Source: Moniliella sp. 'wahieum'
Lineage: Eukaryota > Basidiomycota > Moniliellomycetes > Moniliellales > Moniliellaceae
Assembly: GCA_003971905.1 (NCBI GenBank)
Contig: RSEE01000186.1
Coordinates: forward strand, 1-26,874
DNA length: 26,874 nt
Direction of reading: 5' to 3'
The notes below the pieces were generated by a model that saw nothing but the letters and a program-made list of their open reading frames with translations, was not told the DNA's origin and searched no databases. Positions 9,811 through 21,300 of the stretch are shown in pieces (the first letter of the stretch is position 1; each line of letters begins with the position of its first letter). The position numbers were made by a program, and so were the translations under genes.

Positions 9811-12399
9811 CTAGTCTTGCAGTTCCACGCGAATCGAGTAGCGCCATGCAAAAAATTCTTCCCGCTCAAGGCGGGTGACCAGGCCGCGCGCCAGCGACGG
9901 GGCCAGGGAAGAGGTATCATTGAGGTCGAGGAAGCGGTCGTGGGAGATGGGGAAAATGCGGGAGCGGACGTAGCGGTAGCACTTGCCCACCTTGGCGTCC
10001 GAACTGAACCCAATCCGGCCCTCGGGGGAGAGGAGCTCGGCGACGCCCTCGCGGTTGGAGAGGTAGAGCTGCGGCATGCGGCCGCCAAGGCGCGGACCGT
10101 GGTGCACCGATGGCGTGAGCGCGGCCAACAGCGAGCGCAGGTGCGAGGCCATGTACACCGCCTGCGCCGCATTGATATAGCACGCTTCCGTTGTGTCCTG
10201 CGGCTCGTCCTTGAGGAAGGACCAGTACCAGTGGATTGGAGCCGAGCCGAGGTAGATCACCGCACCTCCAACAAAGTGGTGGCTGCCGTCGGGCGGCACG
10301 ACGGGCGCAGGCGCCACCGACGCATGCACCGTCAGCTGTCCTGGCACCGTCGTCGGCGGCATGCTGTCCGGCAGCAGACCCTCCACCCCACCCCGTACGC
10401 ACCAAAGGTGAGCGAGGCATGGGCGGTACGTTTAACGTAGAAGAGCAGGCGCCAGAGCGCCGCATAGTCCTCCCGCCCCAGGATCGGGTGCACGCGCGGC
10501 GACAGGCGCAGCAGCGTGTAAGCAATGTCGGGCCGGGTCGCATGCGCCAGCGCCTTGAGCTTGGTGTAGGTGTAGGTGTACCACTGCTGCTTTGTCAGCG
10601 ACAGCGGCGGCTCGGCAATGAAGGTGTCCACGTCCGTGTCGTGGGTGCTCACTGGCGTCAGCGGCAGCGGGAGGCCCGGCACATCCACCCCTTCGACCCC
10701 GAGCCGTGTGAGCAGGCGTAAGATCTCACCCTGCTGGTTGAGGCGGATGTGATGTTCGTCGATGTGGACCTCGAGAGTGCCGAGGCGACGAAGGGGCCGA
10801 CCGTTGCGGAGGTGAAGCAGGTCCTTAAGCAAGTCCTCGACCAGATGCACCTCGGCCGTCGAACCAATGCACAGCAGCTCGTCCACATACGCGCCCATCA
10901 CAACATGCAGGCTGGGATGGAAGTACATCCCCTCGTTGTTCTCGATCGGGTGGAAGCCCAGACCTTCCAACGCGCCTTGAAGCTTGCGAGACCAGCTGTT
11001 GCGCACCTCGTCCACCCGTACAATGCCCTGCGCAACTTGAACACGGGCTCGACCATGTCCATGGGGTGCACCGCCAGACCCGGGGGCTGGGACATGTAGA
11101 TGTCCTCCTCCACCTCCTCATGGAGGAAGGGATTGAGGTAATCAAAGTGGTGCAGGACCAGGTCCAAGCTGTGCTTTGCGTACACGGCCAACACAGTGCG
11201 CAGTGACATGACGCCGGGCTGGCGAGTCGGAGCGAGCTGACGAGCGGAAAGGTGGACTTGCCGTACCACCCCGCCTTCGCCTGGGCTGGCCTTGCAAACA
11301 AAGTGGGGCGTGAGCAGTTGTTTCTTTCCCCGCACCAGGGCCATCTCGGGCTTGGCCCAGTCGACCAAATCCCAGGTATGAATCGCCTCCAGGTGATGCA
11401 TCTCGGCCTTGAGGAGAGAAAGCCAGGTGTTGGCATTGGGGCCAGTGATCGCCTGCCGGATGGTCGGCCGGTTGGGGTCAGTGGTTGAATCCTTCTCCGC
11501 AGTGGCCAGCAGAGCGACACGCAGAGTGCGATGCTCGTCAATCGGGTCGAGAAGCGGGACGCTAGGCGGGGCGGGGTAATCGTGCGGGACACCGGGACGA
11601 CAACAGGAGGCGGAGGGGGCACTTCCTTCACCGACACTGGTGGAGAGAGGGTGCGCACACCCTTGTCCTCCGCATCGACCGCCACGATAAAGTCGAGGAG
11701 GAGGGTGGTGAGCGCAGCCTCGGTACGCTTCCACCGCTCCAGCTCGGCCGCAGCCGAATCAATGTCCCAGTACTCGAGACGTTTGCGGTGCTTGACGATA
11801 TCGACAAAGCGGGCCAGGTAGGCATCACAGAGCGAGGGGTAATAGGGCAAGAACTGGCGGTGAAGATGGAGGAACTTGTGGTCTTCCCCAGTCGAGTACC
11901 CGTACGTCTCGACCCATTCGAGAGTGGTGCGCAACCGAGCGCGGAACTCGGAAAAGGGTTCGTGGCTGCGGGTAGAAGCATGCAGTGTCAGTGCGGCTGG
12001 GCCTTGTGTAACATAAGGAGGAAAGGACATCACATACGGCGCGAGGTTGCACTTTTGTAGCGCATTCAGCTCCTGGCACGCCTGCTGATCCAGCGGGCGG
12101 CCGATGCAGCCATCAAGCTCCTGGAGCATGGCATGCCCGGTGGAGAGGAGGTGGATGTTCGGCACGCGTTCGATGATGGACTCGCCCAGAGCAAGAAGGA
12201 CGGCTTTGTGGGCATATTGGCGCAGACGATTGCCCGTGTCGGGGGTAACGGACTCGATGATGCGGCCTTGGAGCTCGAGGGAGACAACGTCAGAGTGGAC
12301 CGCCCAGTAGGCCAGGAAGCTGTCGCGCCATTGCCAGTAGCGGACGCTCTCGCGGAGGATGGGGGCGCTAAGGGCAAGCTCTTCGCTGAAGAGCAGCAT
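9811..12399 (-). CDS. Ty1/copia-derived Gag-RT-RNaseH protein without visible integrase
   Basis: ATG at 12399 opens MLLFSEELALSAPILRES. A Gag-like region follows (WQWRDSFLAYWAVHSDVVSL to about 11640). It lacks a CCHC knuckle and ends in a Pro/Val-rich tract. Copia-type reverse transcriptase begins almost at once: TWLSLLKAEMHHLEAIHTWD, LNPFLHEEVEEDIYMSQPPG (motif A region), FKLRRALYGW, GMYFHPSLHVVMGAYVDELL (motif C), and LTKQQWYTYTYTKLKALAHA. A copia-type RNase H-like domain (IYLGSAPIHW, DTTEACYINAAQAVYM, DAKVGKCYRYVRSRIFP) ends at TAG 9811. No protease or integrase lies between Gag and RT. YVDD reads YVDE, and the first and third RNase H acidic residues appear replaced. Three frame breaks (about 11585, 11010, 10395) are all single missing bases, like those in neighbouring housekeeping genes. 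The corrected frame would therefore be one ORF of about 863 residues. Confidence 0.82.
9811..12399 (-). mobile_element. Immobile copia relic or domesticated copia gene
   Basis: The coding content is copia-type, but no LTR pair, primer-binding site, polypurine tract or target-site duplication was seen around it. As it stands it cannot be called a complete element. Confidence 0.5.
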
Positions 12400-14397
12400 G
12401 GTGGGGGCGGGGGGGAGCGGAGTGAGGCGGAGGGGCGGGCGGGTTAAAAGGACGGGGGGGTGGATGCGCAGATGTGCGACGAATGTCCACTGGGCGCAGA
12501 ATGTTTTGCCGCTGGCGGGGGTGGCGTTGGTGGAGAAGGCCAGGGCCCAGCCCCTATCGTGAATATTGAATGTTTGGGCTGCCGGCGGTGGCGCAGGCTG
12601 TTCGGCGCGCTTTGGCCACGGCTACGTTCACATGTTCACACGTACGCACACGTACGTTCACCATGTCCACCCCCTTCATGCGTGAGTACGGAGAGCTAGT
12701 GACTGGCCCTGGCCCCGTCTCACTCTGTCCAATCTGAATCTGCCCTGCCCGATATCTGCCGCAGGCGTCCTGGATCGCGTCCAAAAACAAAGAGCCTTGG
12801 GCTTATCGATGTCAGGTCTCATGCCAGCTCTCTGAATGAGGCAAGTAGCACCCAGAACTTGGCTGTCGCTTCGAGTCCGGATGTGGGAGCTGGCTGGCAG
12901 AGTGCTTAGCGCTTAGCGCTTTTGCATTGCGGCACACACGATGCTGAGTGCAGGCGGGGAAGCGGAGAGGCCCCGCTCGATAATAATTTGGCGTGTCGCT
13001 GATCATGAGTGTGCTGCTAGCGGCTACATGTGACAGAGCTGTGGAGTTCTTCTGTCCTACCACACAGCCACAAATGACTAGTGACTCTCAAGGTGTGGGG
13101 GGCTGGGGAGAAGAACGCTGTGCCGAGGGGCGAGCAACGCGCAACGAGAGCAGCGTACGTACAGCCAGTTCAGCCTATAGACTAATCCCCTTCCGCAGGA
13201 GGGAAGATGTTCAAGTACTATCCAAGTTTTGCGCCAGGAGAGCGGCGTGGCTAAAAAGATCAGCCGGTGAAGCCGGTGACTCAGTACTGAAAAGATCCAT
13301 GCTTTTTGTGCAATCTTTAAGCCCAAGGCGACTGGTACTGATTTGCATCGTCAGTACTGAGACTCAGTACTCAGGAGCAGTACTTGCATATACATGCACG
13401 ACAGAATTCACATGTTAATAGTTGTCTTTTTTCTCTCGGAAGGAGGATGCCCCCCCGCACAAGGCAACTGCTGTTTCTCGCACGTCCAACTGAAGTGCTT
13501 CTCAGTTGGCGCTACCTGGCGGGGATGGAGAGCCACAAAAAGTATTTTAGTTAGGTACGTTAGGAGCCAGCTCTCTGTGTATTTCCGAATCGCATTGACA
13601 CAGTGACGGGTGCCAGTCACTGACCGGCCGTCCCAGTGTTTTGGCCAGTGAACGACAACAGACATGGGGAGCGCTGGAAGCGATCTGCGGGCTCTGCTTC
13701 CAAGAACATGGGTGGCGAAGCCGTGCATTCAGCAGATGTGGGTAGGGCTGCAATGTGTTTGGGTACGCTTTTCTCGACACATGCCCACGGACACATCATG
13801 CATCAACCCGCCACCAAGTATTTTCCGGTTGCTGGGTAGATTTGTGCCACACTGCGTAGTGGCACCGGTAGCTCAAGCTCGCTTCTCCCTTCGGTGCATT
13901 CAATATTCCTTCCGCAGGAATATTCTCTGGCTTCTCTGTAGCTCATGTGCCGTGCAATGCACGATCAACTACCTGCTCTCTGGCCTCCTACAGATCCATT
14001 CGCAGTTCCAGCAACCCCCCCCCCCACCAAGGCGGAGAGAAAGACGGGGGGAGAGAGGGCATGGGTCGAGCGTGCAGCAGCTAGCCGAGTGAGAGAACTG
14101 CCGCAGTGCGCTGGGAAAAATCTTTTTGGCGGAATAAATCTGTGCGATCTCTTTTTCCTCAGTCTGCTTCGTTCGCGGAATACATCGAGACTGGGCTAGT
14201 GCTAGACCCCAATTGCAGCCAACTCCCCAATTCAATTTCCAACAATTCGCTCAGCTCGATGTTCGGTTCTTACGACCCAGATTCCTTTTTGGCCTCCCAC
14301 CACCCCGTCTCTCGCTTTGGTACGCATTTCCCATTTCGGCTTTTGAATGCCTGCCGAAACCAACGTCTGACCAAAAATCACCCTCTAGAGGGATCGC
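12400..14397. other. Long intergenic region, no supported gene
   Basis: Nearly 2 kb lies between the copia-derived gene and the AT-hook gene, and it holds the promoters of both. It contains an AGCGCT-rich run near 12904-12920 and repeated CAGTACT boxes at 13270-13385 with a 19-nt palindrome. Open frames such as 12993-13418 and 13664-14092 match no family. Confidence 0.5.
13353..13371. promoter_or_regulatory. 19-nt palindrome AGTACTGAG-A-CTCAGTACT
   Basis: There are perfect 9-bp arms around a central A. Further AGTACT boxes lie near 13285 and 13379. It may be a dimeric factor site; function is unknown. Confidence 0.4.
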
Positions 14398-16124
14398 ATG
14401 GACCCAGCGAGTCTTTATCGCTATCTCCGCGGCGACGTACCTTCCGACGAGATGCCTGACTCCACTCTCACTCCGTCCCAGTCCCAGCCCTCTCCCAGCC
14501 CGACAGTACCCGCAAACGCAGGCACAGGGACCACAAGGACAAGGACAAGGAGAATGGCCGCAAAAAGGAGCGTCGTGACAAGAAGAAGCGCAGGGACCAC
14601 AAGGACAGCAAGAAAAAGGACGCCGCCGATACCAGCACCTACGCCGATGCAACCGAGGCTGAGGTCAGCATCGACCCTCGTGACAAGACCACTGACACTG
14701 TCTTTACCGCCAATGATGAGGAGCCCGCCCAACTTGCCGAGGAGAGCTTTGTCGATCCATCGCAGCAAGAGGTGGAGGCCAGTTTGGAAACCAATGCTTC
14801 CAAGGTTCAGGATCAGCCACCTGTCGAGCCTGAGGAATCGACTCAGAAGGATGCTCAGCCTGCAGCCCAGGAACCTGAGCCCGAGGTAGATGAGCTCCCT
14901 TCGCAGGTATCCTTGGCTGCAGGGGAGTCTGGCCCGGACGCGCTTCCCCAGAGTCAGAATTGTAAGGAGGCGAAGGAGCCGGAGGCCGCGCCTACACATG
15001 AAGAGGTTGCTCCTGCCACCGAAGACGCGTCCAAGGAGACAGGCGGGAATGCTGGTACCACCACACTCGCGCCGACGGTAAAAAAACGTGGACGCCCCAG
15101 CAACAAAGCTCCAGCTGCGCTCCCCACTACCACCCCAAGGAAGCGCGGGCGGCCGAGTAAGAAGGAGCTAGCTGAGCTCGCGGCGGCCGCGGCGGCTGCA
15201 GGTTCATCGAGCGATGAGGCTCCCCTGGCATCGGGGCCACGGCCGGTACGCAAGACGCGTAAATCCGTACGCCAAGCCGACGCCCCGAGTGCCGACGTTC
15301 CTCCACCGTCGCTGCCGTCGCTCCCCCTTCCGCAGCCGGTACCTGCCCGCGTACCTGCCTCAGGAACGGTTAACTTTGTCGTGCTAGGTGGCCGACGTTT
15401 TCACGCTTGCTTACGGGTATGTGGCTCGCTGGTTTCGATTTCAAGCTTGTACTAACGCTGGAACAGACATCCCCACGTTGCCTGCAACGGAGGCGCTTGT
15501 GCGGGACCGCTTGAAGCTGAAGAAGTCGGACCCACTGGTTTGGCATACGTGTACCGCGGCATGATGATCGAGCTGCATGACCAGAATGACTTCACTGCTT
15601 TTGAGCACAAGATCAAAGCCTTGCCCCCCTGGGCACCAGAGGAGGTGGCGATTCACATTAAGCCGCCGAAATCGTACTCTTACCAACCCGTCTTCCCTCC
15701 CCCTCGATTTGGATGCCTGTCCCGCCCGGTATGGGTGCCTCCCAGACGCCACGGAAACGTGCGCTGGAGGCGGGTCCGGCCGTTACGCCATCGGTAGCGG
15801 GCGGTGCCGAGGTGCCGACGAACGTCGCTGTGGAAATGGGGACGGGTGAGACGCCCGAACAAAGCCGGGTGGAGAGCGAGGCGGGAGGCGCCGGCAAAGA
15901 AAGCGCGGAAGAGCACTGGCGGGGAGCGGGCGGCAATCAAGGCGCAAGAGTGCGGGGTGTGCCACGCGACACCGTACCATCCGCTGTCGGAGTGCCCGCT
16001 GGCGGACAACACGGAGCTGCTGAAGACGCGCCTCGATGATCTCGTGGCGCAGGGCCGGCGCAAGAACGCGGCGGAGCGTCTGGCGCAGCGCGAGCTGTCG
16101 GAGCGTCTCGGGCGCAAGAAGTGA
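14398..16124 (+). CDS. AT-hook and zinc-knuckle nuclear protein
   Basis: ATG at 14398 opens MDPASLYRYLRGDVPSDEMP. A strongly basic Lys/Arg/Asp stretch (HRDHKDKDKENGRKKERRDK) and a long Glu/Pro/Ala-rich acidic region follow. Two AT-hooks (KKRGRPSNK near 15080, PRKRGRPSKKE near 15140) would bind the minor groove of A/T-rich DNA. A probable 50-nt intron (15417-15466) has GTATGT, the branch site TACTAAC and AACAG. The next exon reads EALVRDRLKLKKSDPLV, then AYVYRGMMIELHDQNDFTAF and PWAPEEVAIHIKPP. The C-terminus has an AKKAR nuclear-signal-like stretch and CGVCHATPYHPLSECPL, a CX2C-X5-HX4C knuckle, ending RKK-TGA at 16124. Frame breaks lie near 14500, 15535, 15710 and 15888, and the reading phase across the intron is unresolved. 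It is probably chromatin-associated; no named family is recognised. Confidence 0.68.
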
Positions 16125-16781
16125 AGAGGAAGGTGCGAGGGCGGGAGTGTGGTGCCCCGCCGGCTGGGTTGATATATAACACGTTGGGGGCCAAGCCACC
16201 GCCAACGCGATGATCGAGATGGTCGATGATGATGCATTTAACCATCTTCCGGGTGGAGGTAGGTGGCCTCGTCTTTGAGAGCTTGAGCATCTAGACTGCC
16301 CAAGAGCAACAATGGCGCGGGCCTGGAGAGGCGGGCATGCACATGGCTGCCCAAACCGGCAAGCGCCGAGCGAAAGACGAGAGGGCGAGGGGGGTAAGCA
16401 TGTGGATGGCTCGAGAGCGTGCGGAAAGGACGGCACGAAGAGAGACGAGAGAAGAGGAAAGAGAAGGTGGTGGGTGGTGGGCCCCGTGGTGGTTATGGTC
16501 GGGTTGATTGTCTTCCGAGGGCGTATGGACGGCATCGAGGGGATGGCCAGGCGCCTAGTCTGACTAGTCACTCTGGTCGGCCGCGTTGCGGAGCAAAGAG
16601 TGGCTCGGGCCACAGGCACGGCGGCGGTGTGTGGAGCGGCATGCTTGGCGCTGGGCGCTGGGCCACTCCGCCCAGCCGCACAGCCCTGATGGCCATCACG
16701 CACCGCGCCATCAGGGGCGCTGGCTGGCCGTGTATATACGACGGATGCGCACGCATGCGCCGCCCCCGCCGCACCACCAGC
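16125..16781. other. Intergenic, presumed promoter of the phosphomannose isomerase gene
   Basis: No gene was recognised. A TATATAA near 16172 and TATATAC at 16734 are the only obvious core-promoter-like sequences, the second about 50 bp upstream of the start codon. Confidence 0.4.
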
Positions 16782-18226
16782 ATGTCCGCGCTCGACCTGG
16801 GCGCCTACGGCCCCGTCTTCCACATCGCCCCCGGCATGCAGACGTACGCGTGGGGCATGCCCGGCGCCACGGCCCTCGTCGCCCACTATGCCTTTGACGG
16901 CACCGGCGCCGCCTGGCTGGCCCCCACGGCTACGACCCTGCCACGCCCTATGCCGAGGTGCGCTCCCTCTCACGCGCCCAGCTCGCATCCGCCGCCGCTG
17001 ACCCCCACGCGCATGCCCAGCTCTGGATTGGCTCGCCCCTCGGGCCCGTGCTATATCAAGCCTCCCGGCGTCGCGCCGCCTGACAGTGCCCGCATCGAGC
17101 TCGGCGCCTACCTCCGCACCCATCCCGTGTTGCTGTCGCAAGGCGTGGTGGACAAGTACGGATTGCAGGGCAAGTCGCCCCTCCCTTTCCTCTTCAAGGT
17201 GCTTAGCGTCGGAAAGGCCTTGTCCGTCCAGGCGCACCCGGACAAGCAACTGGCCCAGCGCCTCCACACTTCGCACCCGACATTTATCGCGACGACAACC
17301 ACAAGCCAGAGATGGTGGTAGCGTTGACTGCCTTTCACGGCTTCTGTGGCTTCCGCCCTCTGCGGGAGATTCATCAGTTTTTGCATGACGTTGCAGAGCT
17401 TCGTGGGCTGGTGGCCCGTGGGCTTGGCATGGAGGAGAATGCCTTGTTGCAATATGTGGGTCATGCATTGGACGGTGACACTCCCGACGCAGAACACAAA
17501 GCCGTCCTCCGTCGCGTTTTTGAAGCGATCATGACCGCTCCCCCTGAAATGGTGAAGGATACAATCGAGCTTCTGATAGCACGATACGAGGCAGGCACCC
17601 TCCATCCTGCCGAGACACCAAGCATTTCGAAGCAAGTTCTTGCCCTCCAATCCCAATTTCCGGATGATGTGGGCATTCTGTGCACCTATCTGCTCAATTT
17701 GCTCCACCTGGTACCGGGCGAGGCGCTGTATTTGGGTGCCAACACACCGCTCGCCTACCTGTCGGGAGAGGTGGTGGAGTGCATGGCGGCGAGCGACAAT
17801 GTGGTGCGGGCGGGGCTGACACCCAAGTTGCGAGACACGGCGACGTTGATGGAAATGCTGACGTACGAGGATGCGCCAGGCGAGGAGATGCGGATGCATC
17901 GCGAGCCGTGGGAGGGAGGCGGGGGCAAAACGGTGCTGTATCGGCCTCCGATTGACGATTTCCGCGTGCTGCGTACGGTGTTGCCCAGCGTCGAGGGCAC
18001 AGAGGAGACCCACCGCGCGATCCAGGGACCGTCCGTGTTGCTGGCGACGCGAGGACATGTGCAGATCACATTTCCTCTCGGTGACGCAGAGGGCGGGCTG
18101 GAGATCGACGAGGGCGCAGCTGTGTTCGCGGCACCCGGCGTGCCGCTGACCATCATGGCTCGCACGCATGGACGAGTCCAGCCAGGGGAGGAAGTAGAGG
18201 TGTTCCGTGCGTTTGTCGAAGCGTAG
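16782..18226 (+). CDS. Mannose-6-phosphate isomerase (type I PMI)
   Basis: The enzyme interconverts fructose-6-phosphate and mannose-6-phosphate, feeding GDP-mannose for cell wall and glycosylation. It is a cytosolic zinc enzyme. ATG at 16782 opens MSALDLGAYGPVFHIAPGMQ, then TYAWG. PYAE is joined to LWIG by a 63-nt intron (16958-17020, GTGCGC to CCCAG). The core FLFKVLSVGKALSVQAHPDK supplies zinc ligands Gln and His. DNHKPEMVVALT supplies Glu, and GFCGFRPL and CMAASDNVVRAGLTPKLRD supply the conserved substrate loop. The stop is at 18224-18226. The fourth zinc ligand, His in the usual PHAY motif, reads Leu (NTPLAYLSGE, near 17750). Frame breaks lie near 16923 and 17277 (one missing base each) and near 17037 (one extra or two missing). 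The family is certain; whether the gene is active is open. Confidence 0.92.
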
Positions 18227-18350
18227 GAGGTGGGGGTTGTGCTACAACTGCTGTGGAATCTATATTTTTGCTAGCGATACTGGCCGAGTGGGGGTTATCG
18301 AGCTGGTCATGGCCGGTGCAGCAGGGGGACTGCGGCAAGTGGATGCATTG

Positions 18351-21300
18351 TTATACACACAGAGCCCCACAGGGCCTGCAAGAAAGGAGTTCAAGCGACC
18401 ATTCGCCACCTCGCCGCAGAGACGAAAAGCGACTCATACAATGGAAACAGTCGCTGCGAGCTAGTGATACATCGTCTCTTCCTCCTTCGGCTCCAGGGCG
18501 CAGGAGCACGAGGCGTATCCTGCCCCTCCATCGGCAGGTCGGCAGAGGTATCGGCCCAATCCATAGATGCCGCACAGGACTGTCCTGTGGGTGGGGTTGA
18601 GGCGAGGGCGGGGAGGGCGAGGGAGATTCGGCATAGGAGGTCACCGTGCGCCTGGACGTCAGGCGGGAGGAGTGCCGCGGGGCCAGGACTACGGACTGGT
18701 TGGATGGTAGTGGCGACGGGGGCAGCGGAGGAGAGGCCGCCTTGGGACGGACATATGCCCTTCGACGGGCAGCACGCGTTGTTGCATTGTACCTGGCGCG
18801 CTGCGCCCTCTTCTTCCTCTTCCGCTCCTGGTCGGGCGGCTCAGGGATGCCGCCATTGCGCTGGCGAAGGGGCTCGGGGCGGTGTTTGATGCAATAGAAC
18901 GCGTCCGAGTCCCAGTCGATTGGCGCCACGTCCTGCCGAATCAGATAGTTGGTCCAGCAGCGCACATGGTGCAGAACGCCACACGCAGCGCACGCCTTCA
19001 TCCGCCAACTAGGCGGCGGCAGGCGCCCCATCCGTCCGCACACATCACAGTCGAATAACCCCATTTCCGCTGCGATCGATCGGGTGCTGGTGGAGGCAGG
19101 CACCGCAATCTTTTGGGTTGGCACCCGCCGCGCCTGACTTTGAGCACGTCCCTCACCTGCCTTCTGGGCCTGCTTCGCCCGCCATGCTCTCATGTAGAGG
19201 CGCCGAGCCTCGATCCGCTCCATCTCGCTCTTGATCTTGCGCAAAACAGCCGCCTTTGAGTCTGGCTCTCTGCTGGCCGCCTCCGCTTGACATTCGTCAT
19301 CGTACGCTGCGCTTTCTCCTCGGGTCCCTGTGCCGTTTCTTCCTCGACCGTCGCGTCGCGCCGAACCCGCTCTTCTTCTTGCGCTACGATGCGAGACGAG
19401 CGCTTCCTAGAGCCTAGCGCAACCTCCATCAGTTTCGCTTTTTCCTGGGTTGCCTGGATTTTTTCAGCCTTGGCCTGGGCATCGACAGCAGTGAAGATCT
19501 TGTCCAGCGGCCCGCTCGACAAAAAGGCAAACAGGTTTGCCTCGTCCGCGTCTTGTGTCATCCCCCCTCTTCGGTATTGGGCGGAGGCGGGTGGAGGGCA
19601 GAGAAGAAAGCTTCCCACTCAGCCCGGGTGGAACAAACCAGCTCCATTTCTACCTTGCCCTCCAGCGGCGCTTCGAGTGCGATCGCGTCCGATTCAAGCT
19701 GCTCGTCCCACCGCGCAAACTGCGCTTGCTTGTCCCCATCGGCTTGCACTTGAAGCACATCGTAAACCACTTGTTCCGTCTCATCCACTTCGCCCTCGGG
19801 CTGCTCCCCATGTGCTCTGGTGGGCGTTCCGGCGTCGTGGGTCGAGGGGGGTGTCTCTGCCTCATCCCCCGAGGACGAATCCGTGCTCGTATCGTCGTCC
19901 CCGCTCTGAGGGAAAGCCTCCTGCAACAAGTGTTCCTGCTGAGGTGGTGGCTCACGGGGAGGGGTTTTGGGCCCAACGAGCTCGATTGTTCTTTGATCCG
20001 GACCCGACAATAGGAGAATGTCCTCGGTGGAAATGGAGCTCATGTCATCATCGGATGAAGAGGTGGATTCTGTGGCCCCATCTCCACCTCCGGTCCTACA
20101 GGTTCATCGAAAGCACCCGCCTCCTCCGTCTCCGCGGGAACCTGGGGCTCTTCAGACTGATCCGAATGGGAATACAGTACCCACAATCGCGTATCAATAA
20201 GGTAGTACGAGTTGCCGTCCCGGTCCCACCCTATTGGGTCGGACTGTTTGTGGAATGGGTCCTTCGTCGCCCATTACGCGAAGAATACAATCGGGCGCTA
20301 AGGATAACCATGACGTGACGTCATGGAGAACGCCGAGCTGGATGGAACGGGAGAGATGCAAACGTGCGTGGGTGCTCGTCGGATCCGAGCCAGGCCGCAT
20401 GGGAGGGCATGCGGAGATCATACTCGGCGCGCAGGGTACTGAGCCAGGTCGAAGGGGAGACAGTGCCAGGGGTGAGAAGGCGCAATAGCACGCGAATTAC
20501 CTCGGCTGTCTGCGTAGCCAACCCATGGACCAAATCCTGTTCCAGCTGCGCGGGCGAGAGAGGGGCAAGCCCAAGTGCAGGCTGGAAGGTGGCGAGAAAA
20601 TGACAGACCGAGGCAAAGCGTGCGTCGCGGCGGAGACGTGCAATCGCTGGCTCAACAGCTTTGGACGCACCCAAGGCAGCAGCGAGTGGATGAGAACCGG
20701 GCGGGCATGTGGGATGGAACAGACGCGAGGAGGCTGGGGGCGGAGGGGGTGGGGGCTCAGAGGCGACTTGCAGACGAGTGATGATGACTGCAGATCATGC
20801 TCGAGAAGCGGTTCGAGCAGATGGAAAACGTCGAGCTCGGTTGCCAACTGGATGGCATCCTGAAGTGGGATCCACGTGCCGTCGCGCCGGTGGCCCGTGA
20901 GTGCATTCTCGGCTGGGAATCGTGAGAGCACCTTCTTCTGCCTCAATGATCAATTCCAGAGATTTTGAGGATCCGGGTCGCGCTCACGTACCCATCTGCT
21001 TCCCGCCAAGCACGCAATGTTGCGTACCACTAGCTGGAATACGGGCTGGTTCCAGTGGGTCACCAGGTGGATGCCAGTAGGAGGAGGCGTGTTGGCGCTA
21101 GGAACATAGGATGTGCCAAAAATGGCAGGGTAGGATGTGCCAGCAGTAACACGATTGGGTGTCCCAGCAGCACGATCAGGTGTCCCAGTAGCAGCACGTT
21201 CGGGTGTCCCAGCAGCGGCACCACCAATATCAGGTAAGGGGGACGAGGTGGAAGGTGGAGCAAGGGGTAAGATGATAGATCAGCTTCCAGGAGTGGTTTG

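Noticed and set aside
9262..13500. LTRs flanking the copia-derived gene
   Set aside because: Comparing the two flanks by eye gave no direct repeat and no TG...CA boundaries. A computed self-alignment would be needed to exclude a diverged pair.
15783..17468. 561-codon minus-strand open frame
   Set aside because: It is antisense to the zinc-knuckle end of the AT-hook gene and to the first part of phosphomannose isomerase, and no domain is visible.
17108..18169. 353-codon minus-strand open frame
   Set aside because: It is a shadow of the phosphomannose isomerase coding strand.
20041..20043. ATG (MSSISTEDILLLSG) as the start of a separate PHD gene
   Set aside because: Upstream sequence encodes the WHIM motif GWDRDGNSYYLID and runs into this frame after a single-base shift, so it is more likely internal to one long gene.
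19287..20318. 343-codon plus-strand open frame
   Set aside because: It is antisense to the WHIM/PHD part of the chromatin gene, whose motifs are clear on the minus strand.
20308..20326. 19-nt palindrome containing TGACGTCA-like CRE halves (CCATGACGT-G-ACGTCATGG)
   Set aside because: It first looked like a bZIP site in a promoter, but it falls between the DDT and WHIM coding blocks of what I read as one gene, so it is probably coding sequence.
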